Position numbers and translations under genes: made by a program
Part shown: in pieces, positions 6,583-12,238 of the stretch
How positions within the stretch are numbered: position 1 is the stretch's first letter
How the letters are laid out: each line of letters begins with the position of its first letter
From: a bacterium
GTDB lineage: Bacteria > T1Sed10-126
Reading direction: 5' to 3'
Assembly: GCA_003554945.1 (NCBI GenBank)
Contig: PWHN01000020.1
Location: 1 to 12,238, forward strand
Length of the DNA: 12,238 bases
Notes under the pieces: model-generated
The model's database searches: none
Seen by the model: the letters and a program-made list of their open reading frames with translations, nothing else
Told to the model about the DNA's origin: nothing

Positions 6583-7800
6583 TTAAGAGTTAGTAGTGTT
6601 CAAATAATTTTCAGGAAATCGGGCATACCAGGCTGCCGCCTTGATCAAATCATCCACGGCTACCTGTTCGTTTACCGTGTGAGCATAGACTTCGTTGGCG
6701 GGCCCAAACCCAATTGTTGGAACTTCAAACATTCCCATGGTGGCGACTCCGTTTGTGGAGAATGTCCATTTGTCGACCAGAGGCTCCTCGTCGAAGACGT
6801 CACGGTAAGTCTTAACTGCTTTTTTACAAAGTTCGTGTTCTTCGGGGAGAACCCAGACAGGATAATATTTTTCTGTCGGATAACGAAAACCGGTGTAGCT
6901 GGGCGTGTCGTAGTTGAGGATTTCGACCTCAACCTTATCAGTATCAACCCCGGCTTTTTCGATTGCTTCGCGTACCTCTTCAACAGCAGATTCTTTTGTT
7001 TCGCCGGCGGTAAGTCGTCGGTCGAGGTGAATGTAAGCCTCATCGGGGACGGCACAGAGCGAAGGGGTTTTGCAGTCAATATAGCTAACAGTTACCGTCC
7101 CTTTACCCAGAAAATCGTCGACCAGCAATCGTTCGTTTAACTTTTCAATTTCAGCAACAATTTTAGCCATCCGATAGATAGCATTCTCGCCGCGCTCTGG
7201 AGCGGAACCGTGGCAGGAGACCCCGCTGGCCCGAACTCCAATCTCCATGCGACCGCGCTGTCCGCGGTATATATTTAAGTTGGTTGGTTCAGTTATTACA
7301 ACACAGTCGGGATCCATTTCAGTCTCGTTTAGAATATATTGCCAGGGGAGGCCGTCACAGTCCTCTTCCTGGACGCTACCGACGATGTAAAGTGTATAAT
7401 CGTCACGGAGGTCAAGGTCGTTTATAACCTGGCCGGCGTAAACCATTGAAGCCATTCCGGCGAGCTGGTCGGTAGCGCCGCGTCCGTAAATTACTCCGTC
7501 TTCAAATTTGCCCTCAAAAGGGTCCCACTCCCATTCATCAAGACTTCCGGTGTCCACGGTATCGATATGCGCGTCCATAGCTATAGTAGTCGAACCGCTG
7601 CCAATTTTACCGATTACGTTGCCCATTTTGTCGATCTTGACTTCGTCGAAGTCACATTTGGTCATTTCATCGGCAATGCGTTCGACAACTTCTTTTTCTT
7701 CGCAACTGATACCGGGGATCCTGATTAAATCTCGCATAAATTGTATTAATTCGTCTTCGTATTCGTTCAGTCTGTCAAAAATTTGAGCAGTTGTTGTCAT
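6583..7800 (-). CDS. ygeY: YgeY, M20-family metal-dependent hydrolase
   Basis: Cytoplasmic amidohydrolase/deacylase of the M20/ArgE-DapE superfamily, in the YgeY group annotated as selenium-metabolism-linked from its co-occurrence with selenium-dependent molybdenum hydroxylases. Di-metal ligands are visible: H78-x-D80 (DAHIDT), D111 (GRGATDQ), catalytic E145-E146 (VQEED), E171 (EPT) and H374 (YAHTVNE). The lid/dimer motif HGSAPERG is at 197-204. The 405 residues are close to the family size. ATG 7800 has AAGGAG eight bases upstream. It lies between the SerK-like gene (108-base gap) and ygeW (30 bases). The substrate is unproved; an acyl or ureido derivative of a diamino acid is the usual proposal. 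No in-frame UGA or missing ligand was seen. Confidence 0.95.
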   Translation of the reverse strand: MTTTAQIFDRLNEYEDELIQFMRDLIRIPGISCEEKEVVERIADEMTKCDFDEVKIDKMGNVIGKIGSGSTTIAMDAHIDTVDTGSLDEWEWDPFEGKFEDGVIYGRGATDQLAGMASMVYAGQVINDLDLRDDYTLYIVGSVQEEDCDGLPWQYILNETEMDPDCVVITEPTNLNIYRGQRGRMEIGVRASGVSCHGSAPERGENAIYRMAKIVAEIEKLNERLLVDDFLGKGTVTVSYIDCKTPSLCAVPDEAYIHLDRRLTAGETKESAVEEVREAIEKAGVDTDKVEVEILNYDTPSYTGFRYPTEKYYPVWVLPEEHELCKKAVKTYRDVFDEEPLVDKWTFSTNGVATMGMFEVPTIGFGPANEVYAHTVNEQVAVDDLIKAAAWYARFPENYLNTTNS

Positions 7801-7908
7801 TAAAAAAACTCCTTTTTAAAAAAATATATATTGACTGAGCCTGCGATATGTACAGCAGCTTGTCCTGCAGTTGATAAGCAGAAAAAAATAAATTAAGAGT
7901 AGCTCGAC

Positions 7909-8343
7909 TCAGGGGAGCAGTTTATCCAGTGGATAATCGACCCGCTGTTCGGGGAACTGAAGCACGTGGCGCGTACTTTTTGCCGGAAAAACATCATCGC
8001 TGAGACCCATTCTTAAAATTGACTGCTTGGTTAACGGATCAATCGGACAATTCGGCCGAGGTTCGACAATTATTTGCGAGCGATCGAAGTAATCGACCCG
8101 GATAATAGGAGTCCGTCGGGCGCCCAGGGTTCGCATGGCCATAGCCCGGTGATGACCGTCCAGGATGACGTTAAAATCATTATCAACCAGTATTGGGTAG
8201 TCGACAAATCCCATCTCTTTGATCTGCTTAACAATCTCGTCACGCCGATCCGGATAGGTTTGCTCGTGCTCGCGCAAATGGTGAGGACTAACCAGTTCCA
8301 CCTCATGCGCAAGCTCGCATAAATCTGTATTATTTAGTTTCAA
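7909..8343 (-). CDS. ParB/sulfiredoxin-fold protein resembling free serine kinase (SerK/SbnI-like), short form
   Basis: A 144-residue ParB N-terminal-fold protein. Counting from the TTG start, HEQ lies at about 26-28 and DGHHRAMAMRTLGARR at 62-77, followed by VDYFD (83-87). The C-terminus reads STRHVL (123-128) and ends VDYPLDKLLP. From memory, Thermococcus SerK has the same three blocks (HEQ with the catalytic Glu, DGHHR, and a TTRHVL-type end), but with about 100 more residues between the last two. SerK and SbnI phosphorylate free L-serine. Here the middle is shortened, so kinase activity is uncertain. The start is TTG 8343, six bases after GAGGAG; ATG 8349 directly abuts that site. Its place between a PLP enzyme and ygeY argues for a metabolic role rather than plasmid partition. 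It could instead be an amino-acid sensor or regulator. Confidence 0.75.
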   Translation of the reverse strand: MKLNNTDLCELAHEVELVSPHHLREHEQTYPDRRDEIVKQIKEMGFVDYPILVDNDFNVILDGHHRAMAMRTLGARRTPIIRVDYFDRSQIIVEPRPNCPIDPLTKQSILRMGLSDDVFPAKSTRHVLQFPEQRVDYPLDKLLP

Positions 8344-8372
8344 ATTCATCTCCTCACAGGGATAATGGTAAT

Positions 8373-8404
8373 TGCGGGTCCCGCTTGCGTAAGCAGGACC
8401 CGCA
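8373..8404. other. Intercistronic hairpin in the minus operon
   Basis: TGCGGGTCC (8373-8381) pairs with GGACCCGCA (8396-8404), and an inner GCTT/AAGC extends the stem after one mismatch. It lies in the gap between the PLP-enzyme gene and the SerK-like gene. T5 follows it only on the plus strand, so it is not a good terminator for the minus transcript. It may stabilise or divide the operon mRNA, or be a dispersed repeat. Confidence 0.6.
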
Positions 8405-8433
8405 GTTTTTCCAGCGATAACCAGGGGGTTACG

Positions 8434-9912
8434 TTAGAGCAAGCCGACGCGGTCGTTAAAGTTCTCAATCAGCTCGTTAATTTCTTCGCCCTGCTGGTGA
8501 ATTTCATTCCAGTATTCGGGCCAGCGATCCCACTGTTCGTCCAGATCGTCGGCGTCAAGGCCCTGTTGTTCAATCCAGGTAAAATATTTGAGGTTGTGGA
8601 TGCGTCGTTTTTCCTCGTGTTTGAGGTCGAGCACGAATTCTGTATCCTGGCCGAGCACGCTGCGTTCAAAGTCTCGCGCCGCGTCATCCTGTTCGTAGCC
8701 TGGGTTGGCCTCGCGCATCTCCTCAAGTCGTGAACCGTAGAGCTGCATGGAGTCTGTCCAGACGGTAACCAGTGCGTCATTTTCCGAAAGTTCATACTTC
8801 TTGGCGTATTTTATACAACCGAGAACGTTGGCAATGCCAGAGATACCCATCAGGTCCAGGTTGTCTACCACTTCCGAATCAACGCCCTTGTTTTTGAGGA
8901 AGTCTCGGCCCTTAGGCTCATTGAAAAAGCGAACAAGGTCCATGCAGTCGTTGTCGTCAATTCCGACTACTGCATCAGTGCTGCGGACGTTGTGAATCCA
9001 GGGCACATGTTTATCGCCAATACCCTCGATACGGTGGGCTCCGTAACCGTTTTCAAGCAATGTCGGGCACTGAAGGGCTTCACCAACAGCAAGCTTGCTG
9101 CCCGGGAACTCGTCCTTCATACGTTCACCGCTGCCCAGGGTGCCGGAGGAACCGGACGTGAGCACTGTGGCAGCCAGCCGCTGTCCATCTTCCAACTCAG
9201 CTTCAAGAACGTCTTTCATCGCTTCACCGGTAACTTCGTAATGCCAGAGGTTATTGCCAAATTCGTCAAACTGGTTGAAGATGACAATGCGATCTTTATA
9301 TTCGGGGTCTTCGCGCAGCTCCCAGCACTTGTCAAAAATTTCCTTGATGTTGGCTTCTCCGCCCGGAGTGGTGAATGTCTCGCCGGCCACCTTCTCCAGC
9401 CATTCGAAACGCTCCTTGCTCATTTCTTCGGGCAGAATGGCTATGGAATCACAGGCCAGAAGGGCAGAGTTGTAGGCGCCACCGCGGCAGTAGTTGCCGG
9501 TTGAAGGCCAGACAGCCATCTCGTTTACAGGGTCAAACTGACCGGTCGTCAGCCGTGGGGCCAGACAGCCAAAAGTGGCGCCAACCTTGTGGGCGCCGGT
9601 CGGGAACCATTTTCCGACCAGACAGAATATTCGGGCGTCAACCCCGGTCAGTTCGGAAGGTAGTTCGACATAGTTTATGCCGTCGTAAAGACCACCTTTT
9701 TCCACCGGTTCGTTTTGCCAGGTGATGCGAAATAAATTCCGGGGATGAACCTCCCAGAGTCCGATATCTTTTAGTTCTTCCTTCACACTATCCGGTATTA
9801 ATTCCGGGTTTTTCATCTGCTCAAGCGTGGGAATAATAATGTTGCGTTCACGGGCGACTTCCACCGACTTTTCGAGCTGTTTTTCATTAATGCTAAGGTC
9901 TATCATTGTCAA
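8434..9912 (-). CDS. Fold-type II PLP-dependent enzyme (TrpB-like), first gene of the ygeY-ygeW operon
   Basis: A 492-residue enzyme of the tryptophan-synthase-beta/cysteine-synthase fold. The probable Schiff-base lysine is K109 in PTGAHKVGATFG, close to the TrpB motif TGAHK. The substrate loop is STGNYCRGG (137-145), the glycine-rich phosphate loop TSGSSGTLGSG (252-262), and GISGIAN sits at 356-362. About 60 residues precede the core, and an acidic, Trp-rich tail of roughly 120 follows. It is not YgeX: E. coli diaminopropionate ammonia-lyase is about 100 residues shorter with different motifs. A beta-elimination or beta-replacement on a serine- or diaminopropionate-type substrate is likely; the exact reaction is unknown. 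The start is TTG 9912, six bases after AAAGGAG; ATG 9906 is the alternative. The leader is about 110 bases long. Confidence 0.85.
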   Translation of the reverse strand: MTMIDLSINEKQLEKSVEVARERNIIIPTLEQMKNPELIPDSVKEELKDIGLWEVHPRNLFRITWQNEPVEKGGLYDGINYVELPSELTGVDARIFCLVGKWFPTGAHKVGATFGCLAPRLTTGQFDPVNEMAVWPSTGNYCRGGAYNSALLACDSIAILPEEMSKERFEWLEKVAGETFTTPGGEANIKEIFDKCWELREDPEYKDRIVIFNQFDEFGNNLWHYEVTGEAMKDVLEAELEDGQRLAATVLTSGSSGTLGSGERMKDEFPGSKLAVGEALQCPTLLENGYGAHRIEGIGDKHVPWIHNVRSTDAVVGIDDNDCMDLVRFFNEPKGRDFLKNKGVDSEVVDNLDLMGISGIANVLGCIKYAKKYELSENDALVTVWTDSMQLYGSRLEEMREANPGYEQDDAARDFERSVLGQDTEFVLDLKHEEKRRIHNLKYFTWIEQQGLDADDLDEQWDRWPEYWNEIHQQGEEINELIENFNDRVGLL

Positions 9913-10028
9913 TCATATCTCCTTTCAAAAAATAGGGGGTGTTAGGAAAGTCGTAAGTTGACTGTGAATTGGATTCCAGATGGCCACTTAAGGGGGGCGC
10001 TCTTCCCTTTTTTTTAGAGTAGATATAG

Positions 10029-10057
10029 AAGATAGCCGTAAAGCGAACCTTTGTCAA
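10029..10057 (-). promoter_or_regulatory. Sigma-70 type promoter of the PLP-ygeY-ygeW operon
   Basis: On the minus strand TTGACA (10057-10052) is a perfect -35 box, followed after exactly 17 bases by TATCTT (10034-10029), four of six to the -10 consensus. Transcription would start near 10022 and run into the PLP-enzyme gene. Confidence 0.65.
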
Positions 10058-10070
10058 GAGAATTCTTGAC
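10053..10070. promoter_or_regulatory. Operator-like inverted repeat on the -35 box
   Basis: GTCAAGA (10053-10059), four bases, and TCTTGAC (10064-10070) form perfect 7-bp arms. The left arm covers most of the minus-strand -35 box, a position suited to a repressor or a promoter-proximal activator. No regulator gene for this operon lies in the window except the divergent iscR. Confidence 0.45.
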
Positions 10071-10170
10071 CTTTTCTACATAATTATATTCGGTTCAATT
10101 TTGCTCAAGGTCCTTTTTGGTAGTCTTTGGACTGTGTAAATCCCCTGTGATACTTGATTTGATATAGAAT

Positions 10171-10224
10171 CTATCAACTCATCTTTCCCCCTTAAGGGGG
10201 AAACCCAATGGGGGGATTTGATAG
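10171..10224. repeat. Hairpin repeat with 20-bp palindromic core
   Basis: The core TTTCCCCCTTAAGGGGGAAA (10184-10203) is a perfect palindrome. The outer arms CTATCAA (10171-10177) and TTGATAG (10218-10224) pair around it, and a further run of six G lies at 10210-10215. It resembles the C/G-tract hairpin at 4598-4647 and sits just upstream of the iscR promoter. Confidence 0.7.
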
Positions 10225-10232
10225 TTGATTTC

Positions 10233-10261
10233 TTTACAACAGGCTAATTATTGGTTAAACT
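10233..10261 (+). promoter_or_regulatory. Probable promoter of iscR-iscS
   Basis: -35 TTTACA (10233-10238, five of six) and -10 TAAACT (10256-10261, four of six) are spaced by 17 bases. Transcription would start near 10268, about 35 bases before the iscR ATG. Confidence 0.5.
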
Positions 10262-10282
10262 GTTCTACCAATTCAATAGAAC
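10262..10282. promoter_or_regulatory. Inverted repeat GTTCTA-N9-TAGAAC, possible IscR operator
   Basis: The six-base arms (10262-10267 and 10277-10282) directly follow the -10 box and cover the expected start point. Rrf2/IscR regulators usually control their own operon, so an autoregulatory site is a reasonable guess from position. The sequence has not been matched to a defined IscR motif. Confidence 0.4.
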
Positions 10283-10301
10283 TGATAGAGGTGTAATTTA
10301 C

Positions 10302-10709
10302 ATGCAAATGTCTACTCGCGGTAGATACGGGTTGCGGGCGATGGTTGAGCTTGCCGAAAATCCCGATCAACCGCTTTTGCTAAAAGAGATAGCCGCGAAC
10401 CAGGACATATCGATGAAATACCTCGGACGTATAATTAGCGCTTTAAAGTCAGCAGGATTAATTTCGCGAGTTTCTGACGGGTATCTTTTGACCCGTGCGC
10501 CCGGCGAGATTAGCTGCCGGCAGGTAATAAACACTCTTGAAGGGTCGCTGGCTCCTGCCGATTGCGTGGACAATCCGGAGATTTGTGACAGGCTCAGTGA
10601 GTGTGTGGTGGTCGATTTATTTTCCAGGTTGAAATCAACCTGGGAGGAGGAGCTGGAAGCGACGAGCCTGGCTGACTTAGTTGATCGAAAGAACTCAAAA
10701 GATAGATAG
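10302..10709 (+). CDS. iscR: Rrf2-family transcriptional regulator, IscR type
   Basis: A 135-residue winged-helix regulator of the Rrf2 family, expected to sense Fe-S cluster status and control the isc operon. The N-terminus MSTRGRYGLRAMVELA (3-18) and the recognition helix region (ISMKYLGRIISALKSAGL, 36-53) are typical. Three cysteines, C88, C95 and C101 (pattern C-x6-C-x5-C), fit the [2Fe-2S] ligand set of IscR, so a cluster-binding rather than apo-only regulator is likely. ATG 10302 has GAGGTG about eight bases upstream; ATG 10308 is an alternative. An in-frame TTG at 10251 would add 17 residues unlike the family and lies within the promoter. iscS begins 19 bases after the stop. Confidence 0.92.
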   Translation: MQMSTRGRYGLRAMVELAENPDQPLLLKEIAANQDISMKYLGRIISALKSAGLISRVSDGYLLTRAPGEISCRQVINTLEGSLAPADCVDNPEICDRLSECVVVDLFSRLKSTWEEELEATSLADLVDRKNSKDR

Positions 10710-10728
10710 AAAACAGGAGGTTTTAACA

Positions 10729-11895
10729 GTGGAAGACGAGATAATTTATCTGGACCATAACGCGACAACCCCCGTAGACCCAAGGGTTAAGGAAGAAATG
10801 TTGCCTTATCTTGGAGAGGAGTATGGTAACCCCTCCAGTCTCTACCGCCTGGCCCGAGGGGCTTCACAGGCAGTAGACAGGGCCCGCGAACAGGTCGCTG
10901 GTGTGTTAGGGTGCAAGCCGGAAGAAGTCATATTTACTGGTTGTGGAACGGAGGCCGATAACCTGGCCATTAAAGGGGTAGGTATGGCCCTGAGAAGTAA
11001 AGGGAATCACATAATTACCAGTGAAATTGAACACCACGCGGTGCTAAAAGCCTGCGAGTGGATGGAAAAACAGGGGTTCGATGTGACCTATCTTGGAGTT
11101 GATGAGTATGGGCGTGTTTCACCCGAAGATGTTAAGTCGGCCCTCCGGGATGAAACTATTCTTGTTTCAATAATGCATGCCAATAACGAAGTGGGAACAA
11201 TCCAACCGCTGGAAGAAATAGGCAGGTTGTTAGCGGATCGTGATGTCTATTTTCACACGGACGCGGTGCAGACGTTTGGAAAGCGTTCATACAGTGTGGA
11301 TGATTTGGGAGTGGATTTACTCTCTCTGTCGGCCCATAAAATTTATGGACCTAAAGGTGTTGGTGCCCTTTATTTACGCCGGGGCACAAAAATCGAAACA
11401 CTGTTGCATGGCGGTGGACATGAGAACAACCGCCGGTCGGGAACGGAAAATGTTGCCGGTATTGTTGGACTTGGAAAAGCGGCCCAGCTTTCTGAACAAT
11501 ACATCGAAGAAGAGGCCGGCCGGCTAAAAAAACTTCGTGATCGTCTTGAGGAAGGAATATTAGAGTCCATTGATGAAGTCACAGTTAACGGGCATAAAGA
11601 CCACAGGATGGAGCATACCCTGAGCGTCTGTGTCCGGTTTATAGAGGGTGAATCAATGCTCTTGCATCTGGACAGCAAGGGAGTGGCCGCTTCCAGCGGC
11701 TCCGCCTGCACCTCAGGAACACTGGACCCCTCCCATGTTCTGCTGGCCATGGGCATTCCAGCCGAAGTGGCTCATGGTTCACTCCGACTCAGCCTGGGAC
11801 GGTCAAATACCCGGGAACAGATAGACTACGTCGTTGAAATACTGCCTGAAATTGTTCAGAGGTTACGGGATATGTCTCCACTTTATAAAAAATAA
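10729..11895 (+). CDS. iscS: Cysteine desulfurase (IscS/NifS family)
   Basis: PLP-dependent enzyme that takes sulfur from cysteine as an enzyme persulfide for Fe-S cluster and thio-tRNA assembly. The 388 residues are typical. Visible are YLDHNATTPVDP near the start (7-18), the PLP-stacking His in EHHA (101-104), D178 and Q181 (HTDAVQ), the Schiff-base lysine K204 in SAHKIYGPKG, HGGGHENNRRSGTEN (227-241) and the active-site Cys327 in SSGSACTSG. GTG 10729 is the start: AGGAGG ends eight bases upstream and the protein then begins as its relatives do. An in-frame TTG at 10681 overlaps iscR and is not needed. The scaffold gene iscU/nifU, normally next, is not seen before the window ends. Confidence 0.95.
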   Translation: MEDEIIYLDHNATTPVDPRVKEEMLPYLGEEYGNPSSLYRLARGASQAVDRAREQVAGVLGCKPEEVIFTGCGTEADNLAIKGVGMALRSKGNHIITSEIEHHAVLKACEWMEKQGFDVTYLGVDEYGRVSPEDVKSALRDETILVSIMHANNEVGTIQPLEEIGRLLADRDVYFHTDAVQTFGKRSYSVDDLGVDLLSLSAHKIYGPKGVGALYLRRGTKIETLLHGGGHENNRRSGTENVAGIVGLGKAAQLSEQYIEEEAGRLKKLRDRLEEGILESIDEVTVNGHKDHRMEHTLSVCVRFIEGESMLLHLDSKGVAASSGSACTSGTLDPSHVLLAMGIPAEVAHGSLRLSLGRSNTREQIDYVVEILPEIVQRLRDMSPLYKK

Positions 11896-12078
11896 ACGTC
11901 CAACAAGCCGGTTATTTAAATTTTCTTCTCAAAGGTCTATAATAGTTGGCAATTTATCTGCCAGTCTAATTTTTGCCCGTGTCGTTAACTACAGTTCTAT
12001 GAGCAATTTGTTTGGTTCTACAGTTTGCGTTTTGTAAGGAAGATGGTCCGTATCTTATTTTCATATTCTTCCGAGCAG

Positions 12079-12141
12079 TCAATCGAGAATGTGATGAGAA
12101 GTGAGTTTACGCTATTACGGAGCCACCTGCAAATGTTTTTC
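12079..12141 (+). repeat. Inverted-repeat arm, partner of 178-248
   Basis: TCAATCGAG (12079-12087) and the 23-base block at 12119-12141 recur in reverse complement at 240-248 and 178-200, with three mismatches in the longer block. The arm ends one base or so before the TCATTCTCG that opens the terminal repeat. Confidence 0.55.
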
Positions 12142-12143
12142 TC

Positions 12144-12238
12144 ATTCTCGGTCCCTATCGGGACGTGTGTTTGCTTTGCCTATTTTTATGATCACAGGAG
12201 GTTAGAGCCCCATAGATATCGTGGAAGGAAAAAGCCTC
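12144..12238. repeat. Terminal direct repeat, right copy (95 bp, exact)
   Basis: Identical to bases 1-95 over its whole length and ending exactly at the last base of the window. See the left copy for the two possible meanings. Confidence 0.9.

Larger units (their letters stand above)
9913..10301. other. Divergent control region between the PLP operon and iscR
   Basis: This 389-bp gene-free stretch holds a minus-strand promoter with an overlapping inverted repeat, a plus-strand promoter with an inverted repeat at its start point, and a C/G-tract hairpin between them. Nothing recognisable as a riboswitch was seen in the roughly 110-base leader on the minus side. Confidence 0.65.
11896..12238. 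other. Gene-free end region
   Basis: No gene is supported in these 343 bases. They hold a promoter-like TATAAT at 11938-11943 without a good -35 box, one arm of the imperfect inverted repeat (12079-12141) and the right terminal repeat. No intrinsic terminator for iscS is visible, and no start of an iscU-like gene was found. Confidence 0.6.

Noticed and set aside
7801-7908. Internal minus-strand promoter before ygeY
   Set aside because: TTATCA with a 17-base gap to TGTACA is a poor match, and the gap is explained as an operon spacer. A weak internal promoter cannot be excluded.
7909-8343. Plasmid or chromosome partition ParB
   Set aside because: No ParA partner, no parS-like sites and no DNA-binding C-terminal domain. 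The HEQ, DGHHR and C-terminal STRHVL blocks and the metabolic neighbours fit the SerK/SbnI branch better.
8992-9504. Long open frames on the plus strand inside the PLP gene (also 8365-8733 and 6679-7140)
   Set aside because: They are antisense to clear, motif-bearing genes, have no ribosome sites or recognisable products, and are explained by codon bias of the real gene.
8434-9912. Calling the PLP enzyme diaminopropionate ammonia-lyase (YgeX)
   Set aside because: Operon context invites it, but the length, the lysine motif (PTGAHKVG) and the overall sequence differ from YgeX. Only the fold type is supported.
11834-12037. Small plus-strand frame overlapping the end of iscS
   Set aside because: It overlaps the catalytic gene's 3' end, lacks a ribosome site and gives a low-complexity, unfamiliar product. 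It is not the start of iscU.

Overview
The window looks like chromosomal DNA from an anaerobic, probably salt-adapted member of the Bacillota, perhaps near Halanaerobiales. The reasons are the strongly acidic proteins (Asp/Glu-rich LeuRS, YchF and the PLP enzyme), AGGAGG-type ribosome binding sites, frequent TTG starts, an iscR-iscS pair and a ygeY-ygeW catabolic module. The lineage is an inference from gene style, because no rRNA or other marker gene is present.

Layout: (1) 1-341 is a repeat-rich leader with a very stable hairpin. (2) 342-4509 (+) holds leuS, ychF and an unrecognised 206-residue protein, tightly spaced and probably one operon. (3) 4510-4965 is a gene-free mosaic of small repeats: three REP-like hairpins in alternating orientation, a G/C-tract hairpin, a hexamer array and a heptamer array. 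(4) 4966-5298 (+) is a small MazG-type nucleotide pyrophosphohydrolase with its own promoter. (5) 9912-5344 (-) is a four-gene operon: a fold-type II PLP enzyme, a short ParB/SerK-like protein, YgeY hydrolase and YgeW carbamoyltransferase. (6) 9913-10301 is a divergent control region with a promoter and an inverted repeat facing each way. (7) 10302-11895 (+) is iscR-iscS for Fe-S cluster assembly. (8) 11896-12238 has no gene and ends in an exact copy of the first 95 bases of the window.

The most interesting part is the minus-strand operon. YgeY and YgeW belong to the anaerobic purine/2,3-diaminopropionate catabolic gene set that in E. coli also contains YgeX (diaminopropionate ammonia-lyase). 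Here the YgeX position is taken by a different, TrpB-like PLP enzyme of 492 residues. A 144-residue protein lies between it and ygeY; its ends resemble the ParB-fold free serine kinases (SerK, SbnI). Together the four could act on serine- or diaminopropionate-derived ureido compounds, with carbamoyl transfer, deacylation, beta-elimination or replacement, and a phospho-serine step. This reading is a hypothesis.

The 95-bp terminal redundancy means that the contig is either a circularised assembly or, more likely given essential genes such as leuS, a chromosomal segment bounded by two copies of a dispersed element. Imperfect inverted arms near both ends support a MITE-like repeat.
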